Part shown: positions 36,392 through 44,559 of the stretch, in pieces
Layout: each line of letters starts with the position of its first letter
Position numbering within the stretch: position 1 is the stretch's first letter
From: Candidatus Sericytochromatia bacterium
GTDB taxonomy: Bacteria > Cyanobacteriota > Sericytochromatia > UBA7694 > JACMQJ01
Reading direction: 5' to 3'
Assembly: GCA_026004035.1 (NCBI GenBank)
Contig: BPII01000010.1
Span: 1-64,000, forward strand
DNA: 64,000 nt
The notes under the pieces: generated by a model
Database searches by the model: none
Told to the model about the DNA's origin: nothing
Seen by the model: the letters and a program-made list of their open reading frames with translations, nothing else
Position numbers and translations under genes: made by a program

Positions 36392-37546
36392 ATGGCAATT
36401 TATAAAAATATAAATTTTACTGAATTAACTAATTTAGATATAGATAATTTTGATTTAATAGGTGTTTTCAAGTTAACTAGCAGTACAATAATAACTGGAA
36501 CTATACCTACTGGTTTAACATTTCCTTGTATTTTTGAGAATTATGAAGGATTTCAAATTCTACGAAATTATGATAAAGTTTATAATAGACAAAAATCAGG
36601 ATCTACTTGGAGTTCTTGGAAAAAATTAGATTTAAACGCTACTACTTTCTTATCTTTAACAGATACTCCTAACACCTATACAGGGTTTCAAGGAAAATTA
36701 TTGAGAGTAAATCCAAATGAAACAGGATTAGAGTTTGATAATTTCAGTTATTCAACATATTCTAAAATGACAGTAGGTAATTCTTTTCCTACTAGTCCTA
36801 ATCACTCTGATTTATTTTATAACCAGACAAATAACACATTATGGAAATATGATGCTATTTCAAGTAATTGGATTCCAATAGATTGGCAAACCATTATTAA
36901 GGCCAGCCCAGAATATCAGGCTAATAGATTAAGAGTTAATAGCATTACAGGCAAATTAGAGATAAGCCCTGATGGTTCTTCTTGGTATGAATGTATACCA
37001 GCAGTCGGAAATAAGGTTATAGAATTAGCTACTTTGGATAATGCGAATTTTAGTTATAAATATTGGATTGCGCCCTGGCAGATAGCTATTATTAGAAACG
37101 CGAATCATATACCTGTAGTTTGTTCCTGTGATATTAGTATGGTATTTAAAGGTTCATTTTTTTCAATATCCTTACCTAATAATGTAGTTGGTTTGAGACC
37201 AAGCAATACTTCTATTTCTAATGGTTCCTCTACAATGACTTATAACAATGGTTTTTCAATAAATCGACTTAGATATACAAATTTGTCCATTGTTCCTATT
37301 ACTATTGGTTCCTATATGGCTATGTATATTGGTGATTGGAAAGATTTTTCAATAAGAGTATCTAAGGAAGCCTCCATCAATTTTTTTAGGACTATTTTTA
37401 TTGGAACTGGTTATATGGTAGAATCTTTAAATACAGGTATAGGATTAGGTGAAGTACCTTCTAGTTGTTATTGGCTTGGCACTTGGTATGCAAATACTGG
37501 AACCAACCTTCAAATGAATGTTCTAACATTGACGAGAATAGCATAA
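36392..37546 (+). CDS. tail fibre protein (receptor-binding candidate)
   Basis: The ATG at 36392 follows a TAGGTGGA site. The 384-residue protein contains 'SLTDTPNTYTGFQGKLLRVN', a motif widely found in fibre shafts. The C-terminal 170 residues are Ser/Thr/Asn-rich with aromatic residues, and have higher GC than the surroundings, consistent with a receptor-binding head. A fibre-assembly gene follows directly. Confidence 0.7.
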   Translation: MAIYKNINFTELTNLDIDNFDLIGVFKLTSSTIITGTIPTGLTFPCIFENYEGFQILRNYDKVYNRQKSGSTWSSWKKLDLNATTFLSLTDTPNTYTGFQGKLLRVNPNETGLEFDNFSYSTYSKMTVGNSFPTSPNHSDLFYNQTNNTLWKYDAISSNWIPIDWQTIIKASPEYQANRLRVNSITGKLEISPDGSSWYECIPAVGNKVIELATLDNANFSYKYWIAPWQIAIIRNANHIPVVCSCDISMVFKGSFFSISLPNNVVGLRPSNTSISNGSSTMTYNNGFSINRLRYTNLSIVPITIGSYMAMYIGDWKDFSIRVSKEASINFFRTIFIGTGYMVESLNTGIGLGEVPSSCYWLGTWYANTGTNLQMNVLTLTRIA

Positions 37547-37557
37547 GGAGTTATACA

Positions 37558-38106
37558 ATGTTGAAAGCATGGGTCGAAAATAATAATATTTTTTTAAGCG
37601 AAGACGAAACTATTGCTCCAAGCGACGCGATAGAAGTCCCTGATGGTACTCAAATATCAGATTTAAAAATCGAGAATGGGCAAATTGTATTAAAAACACA
37701 ACAAGAGAAAGAGCAAGAACAAATCATTATTGAAAAAGAAAATCTATTAAGAGAAATATTTGAATTATCCAACAAATTTTTATCAAAATATCCAGAAGCT
37801 GAATCTAAAGGATGGCAAAATAAAGTAGAAGAATGTAAAGATATTATATCTACCAATTCAATAGACCAAAATTTACATTCAATTATATATTCAGAAATTG
37901 AAGCTTTATACGGTAGCATTCCAACAGATTTTCAAATCGTAATAGATTATTGTAATTCAATTCTAGAAAAAGAACAGTCTTTCAAGATATTTAGCGGTAA
38001 AATAGCAGGATTAAGAAAAAGAATAGAAAATAGCAATGATTTAAATGAATTACAAAATATAATCCCGCAGTTATTAACGGATTTAAAAGATCGATATGGA
38101 TTATAA
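37558..38106 (+). CDS. tail fibre assembly protein with DUF4376-like domain
   Basis: The start is the ATG at 37558 after AAGGAG. The 182-residue protein has an N-terminal strand region, then an acidic coiled coil (residues 55-75) and a helical domain containing 'YPEAESKGWQNKVEECKDII' and 'FSGKIAGLRKRIE'. The same domain occurs in the gene at 40201 ('GKISGLRQIYE'). This matches DUF4376-type fibre assembly chaperones, typically placed after a fibre gene, as here. Confidence 0.7.
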   Translation: MLKAWVENNNIFLSEDETIAPSDAIEVPDGTQISDLKIENGQIVLKTQQEKEQEQIIIEKENLLREIFELSNKFLSKYPEAESKGWQNKVEECKDIISTNSIDQNLHSIIYSEIEALYGSIPTDFQIVIDYCNSILEKEQSFKIFSGKIAGLRKRIENSNDLNELQNIIPQLLTDLKDRYGL

Positions 38107-38123
38107 TTAAAAAGGAGGTTTAG

Positions 38124-38873
38124 ATGATAAATTTAATAGATTACAAAAAAAATTGGAATCCTTTATCTTATAAAGGAAACAAAAAAACTATAATTTTTTT
38201 ACATCATACAGCTGGATATGATATTTATTCAGCTCATGATTGGTTGTATAAATTATCCTTGAAACATTATAGGGAGGGAAATTACTTGACTGGTGTTAAT
38301 TATTTTATAGGGAAAGATGGTACTATTTTACAAGCGATTGAAGAGGACAGGTGGGCGTGGCATTCAGGAACAGGGGATAAAAAATTTGAAGCTAAGACAA
38401 TTTCTATTGAACTTGATAATTTAGGATTCATGTGGTTTTTAGATAAGAATACGTTGGTAGATTTATACAATAATAAATGGGAAATAGTTAGTAGAAAAGA
38501 TAATGAAATAAAAGCAAAGTTGGGACGTTTGACTTTTGATTTTGTTTATTTAGAAAAACCTTGGCGTGGATTTCAAGTATACCATAAATATTCAAAAAAA
38601 CAAATAGATTCTCTTGTAAATTTATTGGACGATATTATAAAGAGAAATGGTATTTCAAGACAAATACATAAAAATTTCTTACCTGAAAAGAAAACATTAA
38701 ATACAAGTGATTTATATGATTTTTCTGGAATAGTAAATCATGTTCAATTTATGGGTAATATTTCAAGAAGTGATCATTACATAGATAAAATAAAAAGTTA
38801 TAAAAAATGGGATTTATCGATAGTCTTTCCTGTTGAAGAATTGATTTCAAGATTAAATTTAGAAGTAATATAA
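38124..38873 (+). CDS. N-acetylmuramoyl-L-alanine amidase (endolysin)
   Basis: The 249-residue protein is an Amidase_2/PGRP-type enzyme: 'IIFLHHTAGYD' (zinc ligand His), 'GVNYFIGKDGTI', 'RWAWHSGTGD' and 'TISIELDNLG', with a later His in 'GIVNHVQFMG'. These enzymes cut the bond between muramic acid and the peptide stem. No signal peptide is visible, so a holin is needed for release; a holin-like gene lies at 41.5 kb. An AAGGAGG site precedes the ATG. Confidence 0.9.
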   Translation: MINLIDYKKNWNPLSYKGNKKTIIFLHHTAGYDIYSAHDWLYKLSLKHYREGNYLTGVNYFIGKDGTILQAIEEDRWAWHSGTGDKKFEAKTISIELDNLGFMWFLDKNTLVDLYNNKWEIVSRKDNEIKAKLGRLTFDFVYLEKPWRGFQVYHKYSKKQIDSLVNLLDDIIKRNGISRQIHKNFLPEKKTLNTSDLYDFSGIVNHVQFMGNISRSDHYIDKIKSYKKWDLSIVFPVEELISRLNLEVI

Positions 38874-38878
38874 TTTTA

Positions 38879-38906
38879 TTGACATAATAAGATTTTAGTT
38901 TATTAT
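38879..38906 (+). promoter_or_regulatory. sigma-70-like promoter, probably leaderless, before second fibre
   Basis: TTGACA (38879-38884), 16 bases, then TATTAT (38901-38906); the ATG at 38913 follows after 6 bases with no Shine-Dalgarno sequence. Confidence 0.6.
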
Positions 38907-38912
38907 GAATTT

Positions 38913-40190
38913 ATGATTTATTATGAGGTTTATGATCTTGAAGATATTCGTTTTTATTATTTTGAAGACCAATTAGAGTTTAGTGATCACAATCTTGAAA
39001 AACTAAATGTATCTTTTAAGATAATTCTTGATTTATTAAAAAGCAAAGGTATAACGTTTTTTTCTTTAAATGAACCTGTAATTTTAGGAGATAGTATAGT
39101 ATTTCCATCAGGATATTTGAGTTTAGGGGATATTTTAGTTTATTTTAAGGGTGAAGTATTTAAATTACCTTATGGTTTCAAGAAAGGTGTATTTCAAATA
39201 AGAACATCTAAAATAATCAACACTACAAAAGTTAATAAAAATATTATTAAGATAGAGCTAAAATATACAGACGATGAAAATGAAAATGTTGAATTTGATT
39301 ATGATGCTTTACCATTTATAAAAATTAATAGTAATTATAATATAACTAAACAATATTCAGAAGAAGACAGATTACTTCTAGAAGTTCCAATTCATACACA
39401 TATAATTTCGGAAATATCTGGATTACAAAATGCATTAGATGGGAAAGCTAATGTTTCTCATACTCATAATATTTCTGATGTTAACAATTTACAGGATCAA
39501 TTAAATTCTAAATCTAACATAGGTCATATTCACAACATATCTGATATAAATAATCTACAAACTGAACTTGATAATAAAGCTAACATTTCTCATATTCATC
39601 AAATTTATGATATACAAAATTTACAGGTAGAATTAGATGGAAAAGCTAATACTATTCATAGTCATGAAATATCTGATATAAATAATCTACAACTAAACTT
39701 AGATAGTAAAGTAAATTTATCACAGGTTATCAGAATAGACGCAAATCAGATAACAAACGATTTAGAAAAAAGGACATTTTTATCTAATTTAAATGCATAT
39801 GTTCAATTATCAAATTTACCTACTACTAGTATTAACACAAATGGTAATGTAGTAGTTTTAGGTGTTAATCCACAAATTCCTTATTCTGGAAGATTTTTAA
39901 TAGAAATCAATTTAGTGTTTCAAGTAGTTTTTAAAAAAGACAGACGAAATAAACTTTATATAGAATTTTCACTACAAAGTAGCGAACTAAATAGTACTAA
40001 ATTTATAGATAACTTTTATGATTACTATTCATATAACATAAATCAAGTATTATCTTTTGAGAGAAAGTTTTTATTTATGCATAATTTTACTGGAAGTGAT
40101 GTGTTAACTTTATCTTTAAGAAATATTACGGCAAATAATATTCAAAGTATAGATTTATTAGAAGGATATGTATTAATAATAAATTATTAG
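38913..40190 (+). CDS. tail fibre protein with H-x-H repeat shaft
   Basis: In the 425-residue protein residues about 155-270 form five repeats of about 22 residues, each with an H-x-H pair (HTH, HTH, HIH, HIH, HSH), an 'ISDINNLQ' helix start and 'LDxKAN'. Such H-x-H repeats bind metal ions inside trimeric fibres. The C-terminal 150 residues are beta-rich and probably the tip. The start is fixed by the close promoter. A second copy of the fibre-assembly gene follows at 40201. Confidence 0.78.
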   Translation: MIYYEVYDLEDIRFYYFEDQLEFSDHNLEKLNVSFKIILDLLKSKGITFFSLNEPVILGDSIVFPSGYLSLGDILVYFKGEVFKLPYGFKKGVFQIRTSKIINTTKVNKNIIKIELKYTDDENENVEFDYDALPFIKINSNYNITKQYSEEDRLLLEVPIHTHIISEISGLQNALDGKANVSHTHNISDVNNLQDQLNSKSNIGHIHNISDINNLQTELDNKANISHIHQIYDIQNLQVELDGKANTIHSHEISDINNLQLNLDSKVNLSQVIRIDANQITNDLEKRTFLSNLNAYVQLSNLPTTSINTNGNVVVLGVNPQIPYSGRFLIEINLVFQVVFKKDRRNKLYIEFSLQSSELNSTKFIDNFYDYYSYNINQVLSFERKFLFMHNFTGSDVLTLSLRNITANNIQSIDLLEGYVLIINY

Positions 40191-40200
40191 AGGTATTTAT

Positions 40201-40569
40201 ATGGAACTTTATGAATTAGAAAATGATTTTTTTGGAAAGGTTGCAGAAGTTGAAAGTTATTATTTAGGAAAATACCTAGAAGTAGAAAAAAAAAGTTTTG
40301 ATGCAAAGGTACAAGAAGCTAAAACTTTTCTTAATACTTTGGATAATAATGATTGTCCGATTATTTTAGAAGAGTTGAGGGTATTTTATGGAAGAGAACC
40401 AACTCAACAAGAAATTATTGATAGATGTAATATAATTCTTTATAAAAAAGATATTTTAGCAAAAGTTTCTGGTAAAATTTCAGGGTTAAGACAGATATAT
40501 GAGAGTAATCCTTATAATTTTGATTTTAGTTTGTTTAATACTTATTTTCCAGAAGTTTTTTCTGAGTAA
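40201..40569 (+). CDS. second tail fibre assembly protein (DUF4376-like)
   Basis: The 122-residue protein aligns by eye with the C-terminal domain of the product at 37558: 'YLEVEKKSFDAKVQEAKTFL', 'ELRVFYGREPTQQEIIDRCNIIL' and 'KVSGKISGLRQ'. It lacks the N-terminal strand region of its paralogue. Each copy follows a fibre gene, so the fibre-chaperone pair seems duplicated. An AGAGG site precedes the start. Confidence 0.68.
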   Translation: MELYELENDFFGKVAEVESYYLGKYLEVEKKSFDAKVQEAKTFLNTLDNNDCPIILEELRVFYGREPTQQEIIDRCNIILYKKDILAKVSGKISGLRQIYESNPYNFDFSLFNTYFPEVFSE

Positions 40570-40657
40570 ATAATTACTTGAAAGGATTTAGTATTTTGTT
40601 TATTTGATTTGATTAAAAAATCTGATTTTTAAACTTAAAACTAAAAAGGAGGGATTT

Positions 40658-40852
40658 ATGGCAAAGAAAAAATCAGATGGTAGTTGGATACAGAAAGCTA
40701 TCAAAAAAGAAGGATCTTTTAGAGATTATTGTGGTGGTAAAGTAACAAAAGCTTGCATAGAAAAAGGTAAAAAGTCAAAAGATCCTAAAACTAGAAGAAG
40801 AGCTGTATTAGCCGAAACTTTATTGAAATTAAATAGGAAAAGAAAAAAATGA
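40658..40852 (+). CDS. small basic phage protein
   Basis: This 64-residue Lys/Arg-rich protein has an AGGAGGG site. Its pattern ('WIQKAIKKEGSFRDYC', 'KDPKTRRRAVLAETLLKL') resembles short basic proteins found near structural genes in many large phages. The role is unknown; nucleic acid binding is possible. Its stop overlaps the next start in an ATGA. Confidence 0.7.
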   Translation: MAKKKSDGSWIQKAIKKEGSFRDYCGGKVTKACIEKGKKSKDPKTRRRAVLAETLLKLNRKRKK

Positions 40853-40983
40853 TTAAGAAAGTTGGAAATAAATATTGTGTTTATTCAAAAAAAGGTAATA
40901 AAAAATTTGGATGTTATAAAAATTTAAAAGAAGCTGGAAAAAGATTAGGGCAAATAGAATTTTTTAAGAACAAAAATAAATAA
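40849..40983 (+). CDS. tiny basic protein, 44 residues
   Basis: The ATG overlaps the previous stop (ATGA at 40849-40852), typical of translational coupling. The 44-residue product has the pattern 'KVGNKYCVYSKKGNKKFGCYKNLKEAGKRLGQIEFFK': a strand pair followed by a helix ending in an A...L..I-E-F-F-K signature, as in small phage proteins that accompany the preceding family. The function is unknown. Confidence 0.6.
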   Translation: MIKKVGNKYCVYSKKGNKKFGCYKNLKEAGKRLGQIEFFKNKNK

Positions 40984-40996
40984 TTAGGAGTTTATA

Positions 40997-41491
40997 ATGA
41001 TGCTTAAATTTTTTATTTTTGTGATAATATTTTTGTTTATTTCGGACAATGTAAATCCTTATTTTGATGATTTTTATGGTCATGAAATTTCTTATCTTAG
41101 AAATAAGTATAATTGGTATTCAGACAGAATTTATTTTTTAGTTAGAAAATATTGTGAAGTTAATCATAGAATAGTATTTAGTTTAATACATGTAGAAAGT
41201 AGTGGTAGGCAATTTGCTGTTTCAAGATATGTCAAAGTATACGTTATAAGAAATAACAAGAAAATTCTTGAAAAGCATAGAGCTATTGGTTTGATGCAGG
41301 TGGTTAGTTTTTATTATAAAGAAAAAGATCTTTTTGATCTAGAAAAAAATATATTTTTTGGTTGTAAGGTTTTAAATGATTGTTTCAAGAAATATAAAAG
41401 TTTTGTTAAATCTATTAGCTGTTATAATATGGGAATTAATAGTAGAAAGGTGAATTATAGATACGTTAGTAAAATATTGGATAATATTTAG
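40997..41491 (+). CDS. lytic transglycosylase, SLT-like, membrane-anchored or exported
   Basis: The 164-residue protein starts with a hydrophobic signal or anchor (residues 3-17). The SLT motifs follow: 'SLIHVESSGRQFAVS' with the catalytic Glu, 'AIGLMQV', 'DLFDLEKNIFFGCKVL' and 'SISCYNMG'. These enzymes cut the glycan strand of peptidoglycan. It may act in lysis beside the amidase, or in DNA entry. The export signal would let it act outside the membrane without a holin. Confidence 0.82.
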   Translation: MMLKFFIFVIIFLFISDNVNPYFDDFYGHEISYLRNKYNWYSDRIYFLVRKYCEVNHRIVFSLIHVESSGRQFAVSRYVKVYVIRNNKKILEKHRAIGLMQVVSFYYKEKDLFDLEKNIFFGCKVLNDCFKKYKSFVKSISCYNMGINSRKVNYRYVSKILDNI

Positions 41492-41499
41492 ATAATACT

Positions 41500-41805
41500 A
41501 TGAAAGATGATAAGAATCAAATAGATGATACGATAAAATTATTACAATCTATATGGGATAATTTATTACCTTCAAGAGAATTTATTAATAAAATGAAAGG
41601 AAGTTTAGAAAAAATAGAAGCAAAATTAGAGGATTCAAATAAAGAAAGTAATAAAATATTGATGGAAATAAGAGACGATATTAAATCAATGAAGAAGGAT
41701 ATGGAAGATTTTTCTAAAACGGCAAAAAAGTTTGAGTATTTTGTATACTTTGTTTCTGGCTTAGGTATTATATTAGCATTGATATTAAAATTTGGTATAA
41801 AGTGA
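41500..41805 (+). CDS. holin-like membrane protein (XhlA-type layout)
   Basis: In the 101-residue protein residues 1-75 form a charged helix or coiled coil, followed by one hydrophobic segment ('YFVYFVSGLGIILALILKFG') at the C-terminus. This is the layout of XhlA/BhlA-like holin partners. Its place just after the transglycosylase gene supports a lysis role. Its stop overlaps the GTG start of the next gene. Confidence 0.6.
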   Translation: MKDDKNQIDDTIKLLQSIWDNLLPSREFINKMKGSLEKIEAKLEDSNKESNKILMEIRDDIKSMKKDMEDFSKTAKKFEYFVYFVSGLGIILALILKFGIK

Positions 41806-42287
41806 ATTTTTTATCAATTGATTTTGGAAATTATACAGGTTTATCGTATTTTAGAGATTTTGAAATAAATGAAGTATGTTCTTTTAAAATTTTATCAGAT
41901 CAATCAACGTTTCCTATTGTTGTTGTGGATAAATTGTTTGAAATAATTAGGGATAAAGGCTGGGAGATAGATTTTTTTGTTGTAGAGGATTATTCTTATG
42001 GAAAAGGATTTTTTAACACAAATCAATCAGAGATTATAGGTGCTTTCAAGTATAAAGTTTTTAATGAACACAAAAAGTCGATATATTTTATAAATTCAAC
42101 TTTTATAAGGAAAATTTTAATTGGTAATGGGAAAGCATCAAAATCGGAAATAAAAAAATACGTAAAAAATGTATATAGAGAATTAAAAAATCAGCATGAA
42201 TATGATGCTGTTTTTACAGGTTTAGGTTTCAAGGAAACTTATAATAAATTAAGTGAAGCTACTTTAAGAAGATCGATAATTTTTTAA
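41802..42287 (+). CDS. RuvC-like Holliday junction resolvase
   Basis: The 161-residue protein starts at GTG (GTGA overlap with the upstream stop). It has 'LSIDFGNYTGL' (Asp7 in the first RNase H-fold strand), 'FFVVEDYSYGKG' (Glu near residue 61), 'NSTFIRKILIGNGKASKSEIK' and 'HEYDAVFTGLG' (final Asp), in the order of RuvC/phage resolvases. It would cleave branched DNA before packaging. It is the second resolvase-like enzyme in the window. Confidence 0.78.
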   Translation: MNFLSIDFGNYTGLSYFRDFEINEVCSFKILSDQSTFPIVVVDKLFEIIRDKGWEIDFFVVEDYSYGKGFFNTNQSEIIGAFKYKVFNEHKKSIYFINSTFIRKILIGNGKASKSEIKKYVKNVYRELKNQHEYDAVFTGLGFKETYNKLSEATLRRSIIF

Positions 42288-42315
42288 TTGACATTTTATT
42301 CTAGAATATTAAATT
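42288..42315 (+). promoter_or_regulatory. sigma-70-like promoter, probably leaderless
   Basis: TTGACA (42288-42293), 16 bases, then TAAATT (42310-42315), 6 bases before the ATG at 42322, with no Shine-Dalgarno sequence. Confidence 0.55.
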
Positions 42316-42321
42316 TACATT

Positions 42322-42660
42322 ATGAATTTAGAAGTCAGTATTGAAACAGATAATAATTTATTAGATAGTGGTTTAAAGATAAAGGAAATGTATATTAAAA
42401 AGGATACCGATGATAAGAAATTTATTATAGCTTTTATAAAGACATTAGAAAATAATGAAATTCCTATTGTTAAGGTATCTGGAAATGAAGCTATTGCTAA
42501 GTTATCTAAGATTCTAGCGAGTGTAGATTCTATCTTGAAAGACAAGTATATCATTACGTGGTCGATTAAGTGGGATAAAGATGTTGGAAAGAAAGATGGT
42601 GAAATAATTACTATTTTGAAATATATTTGTATTTTCAAGGAGATTAGAAAAGGAGGTTAA
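42322..42660 (+). CDS. hypothetical protein
   Basis: The 112-residue protein starts 6 bases after the promoter -10 and lacks a ribosome site. A strand-helix-strand pattern ('FIIAFIKTL', 'VDSILKDKYIITWSIKWD', 'ILKYICIFKEI') suggests a small alpha/beta fold. It ends in an AGGAGG site used by the next gene. The function is unknown. Confidence 0.68.
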   Translation: MNLEVSIETDNNLLDSGLKIKEMYIKKDTDDKKFIIAFIKTLENNEIPIVKVSGNEAIAKLSKILASVDSILKDKYIITWSIKWDKDVGKKDGEIITILKYICIFKEIRKGG

Positions 42661-42662
42661 AA

Positions 42663-42866
42663 GTGGAAAATAAAGAACAATTATGTTTCAGTAGCAAGGT
42701 ACAAGTTTATGAATTATGTAAAGGCGGTACCTGTTGTCCTGTTTTAGTTAGAGATGGAGATAAAGTAATTCTGAAAGATGGAGAAATTGAAATAGAATTA
42801 AATGAAGAACATATTAAAAATTTATATAGAATTTTTAAAGAACAAGTTGAAAATTTAGAGGAATAG
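42663..42866 (+). CDS. small Cys-containing phage protein
   Basis: The 67-residue protein starts at GTG behind AGGAGG. It contains 'CKGGTCCPVLVRDGDKVIL' and a helix 'LNEEHIKNLYRIFKEQ'. The CxxxxCCPV-x-x-DGD pattern recurs in small phage proteins of unknown function. The three close Cys residues could bind a metal. Confidence 0.65.
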   Translation: MENKEQLCFSSKVQVYELCKGGTCCPVLVRDGDKVILKDGEIEIELNEEHIKNLYRIFKEQVENLEE

Positions 42867-42880
42867 TTCAGGAGATTATT

Positions 42881-43141
42881 ATGTTGTTAAGCTTAGTTTT
42901 ATTTTTAGTGCTTTCAAGTTTATTACTATTTTTAGTATTAGAATTTTCAGATAAATCAAAGAATACAATTTTTTATTATATAATTTTCTATTTAATGAGT
43001 ATTATTTGGTTTTTTGTAATTAGTTTAATTTTAAAAATTAGATATATTTATGTTTTTATTATACTTTCAGTATTTTTTGTAATAACAATTATTTTCAGTT
43101 TAGTACTAATTTTTTTAAGGAGGATCAATTATGAATTTTAG
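42881..43141 (+). CDS. small membrane protein, three hydrophobic segments
   Basis: In the 86-residue product three segments (about 1-20, 28-45 and 55-78) are almost wholly hydrophobic, so it is an inner membrane protein. It overlaps the next membrane gene by 11 bases. A holin role is possible, given that the size and topology fit, but lysis genes lie 1 kb upstream. Confidence 0.6.
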   Translation: MLLSLVLFLVLSSLLLFLVLEFSDKSKNTIFYYIIFYLMSIIWFFVISLILKIRYIYVFIILSVFFVITIIFSLVLIFLRRINYEF

Positions 43142-43628
43142 TTTAACAGAGGTTTTTGCTTTATCAAATCCAGATTCGGTATTAAGGGTGTACACAATAT
43201 TCTTTTACATAGTGCACTTTGGTGGTATTTTTTTAGGGACTATTTTATTACTGAGTGATAAGTTTCAAGGTATAAGGGAAAAAATTATTAAATCTAAAAT
43301 TTTAAATAGTAAAATCAAGTATAATGTAAGTAAAAGTAAAATAAAAAATCGGATTTATATTTATTTTAATGAATATATCTTGAAACACTTAATTGATTTT
43401 AGTAATAAGTTTTTATGGTTTGTGAGAAATTCTTTAGAGTGTAATATATGTTTTGTGTTTTGGATTAATTTTTTATGGTATTGTTTAATTTTTGAAATTT
43501 ATATGAAAACGATAGATTTTATACTAGTCATATCTTTGTCTTTTTTTGGAGCTGTATGTTCTATATCTTTGTATTTACTCTTGAAACTTATAGAAGTTTT
43601 TATATTAAAAGGGAAAAATGGAAAATAA
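43131..43628 (+). CDS. membrane protein, hypothetical
   Basis: The 165-residue product has hydrophobic segments near residues 20-40, 108-128 and 130-160 with a basic loop between (about 45-75). Two Cys (in 'ECNICFVFW') lie before the second segment. It is translated from an AGGAGG site inside the previous gene. The function is unknown. Confidence 0.62.
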   Translation: MNFSLTEVFALSNPDSVLRVYTIFFYIVHFGGIFLGTILLLSDKFQGIREKIIKSKILNSKIKYNVSKSKIKNRIYIYFNEYILKHLIDFSNKFLWFVRNSLECNICFVFWINFLWYCLIFEIYMKTIDFILVISLSFFGAVCSISLYLLLKLIEVFILKGKNGK

Positions 43629-43917
43629 GGATATATTTAAAGAGTTAGGGTTAGATGAATCTGTTTTAAAGGATGATAGAAAATTTATTGAGATTTTGAA
43701 AGAGATGCAAAAAGAAAGAATTTTATATATTAGATTTTTGGAAAAGAAAGATGGAGAATATTTCAAGGAATTTTCTAAAGAAGCTGAGTTATTTCTAAAA
43801 TTAAATGAAAAAGCAAATTTTACAGAAGATGATAAAGATTTACTTTTAAGTAAATTAAAAGAAATTGAAAATATAAGAAAGAAAAAAATTAGAAATATTC
43901 AGATAAATGATAAGTGA
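43618..43917 (+). CDS. hypothetical acidic helical protein
   Basis: The 99-residue protein overlaps the previous gene by 11 bases. It is charged (Glu/Lys) and helical throughout, with no recognised motif. It closes this small operon; a fresh AGGAGG follows for the gene at 43970. Confidence 0.65.
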   Translation: MENKDIFKELGLDESVLKDDRKFIEILKEMQKERILYIRFLEKKDGEYFKEFSKEAELFLKLNEKANFTEDDKDLLLSKLKEIENIRKKKIRNIQINDK

Positions 43918-43969
43918 ATTTAGGATACTGATATTTAGTATAAATCTATTCGATAATAGGAGGTAAAAT

Positions 43970-44152
43970 ATGTATAATGAGAATATGAAAAAAGCATTTG
44001 ATTATTTAAAGTCTAAGGATAGAATAGATTCTTTGAGTAATAATCCAAAAAAATTAAATTATCAGGCAATTGGTGATTTTAATAAATATGAAAATTATAA
44101 AAGAAGTAAATTTGAGTTTGTACAATATAAATCACCAGAAAAAGGAAAATAA
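43970..44152 (+). CDS. hypothetical 60-residue protein
   Basis: This small, basic, Asn/Lys-rich protein has a TAGGAGG site and is followed at once by a terminator. No family is recognised. Confidence 0.6.
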   Translation: MYNENMKKAFDYLKSKDRIDSLSNNPKKLNYQAIGDFNKYENYKRSKFEFVQYKSPEKGK

Positions 44153-44160
44153 TTAGTACA

Positions 44161-44185
44161 GGACGGATTCTCCGTCCTTCTATCA
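44161..44185 (+). terminator. rho-independent terminator
   Basis: GGACGGA (44161-44167) pairs with TCCGTCC (44171-44177) around a TTC loop, followed by a T-rich stretch. Confidence 0.8.
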
Positions 44186-44223
44186 TTTTATTTTTTATGT
44201 ATTTTAAATAGAACATAGTTGTT

Positions 44224-44559
44224 ATGGATATAGATTTAAAAGATATTCCAGTTCCTGAAAGTGTTTCTTTTTTAAGAATATACGGGAAAGATCAAATAGA
44301 AGATTTGAAAAGAGATATTTTAAATTATAATTTAGACAATATTGATATTTCAAGAATTTATGTTTTTTTAAATAGATCAATTTATATTCCAAATAATGTT
44401 TATTTAGAATATATTTTATTTATTGAAAACAGAAATGATTTATCTTATTATAAAACTATAAAAAACATAAAAAATAAGAGAAAAGATAATGATTTATTAA
44501 TTATAAATTTAGATGAAAATAGTTGTTTATTTATAGTAAGAAATATTTATGTTATTTGA
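44224..44559 (+). CDS. hypothetical protein upstream of HTH protein
   Basis: The 111-residue protein begins at an ATG without a Shine-Dalgarno sequence, soon after a terminator. It has strand-helix alternation and an acidic middle. It overlaps the next gene by 11 bases, so the two are coupled. The function is unknown. Confidence 0.6.
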   Translation: MDIDLKDIPVPESVSFLRIYGKDQIEDLKRDILNYNLDNIDISRIYVFLNRSIYIPNNVYLEYILFIENRNDLSYYKTIKNIKNKRKDNDLLIINLDENSCLFIVRNIYVI

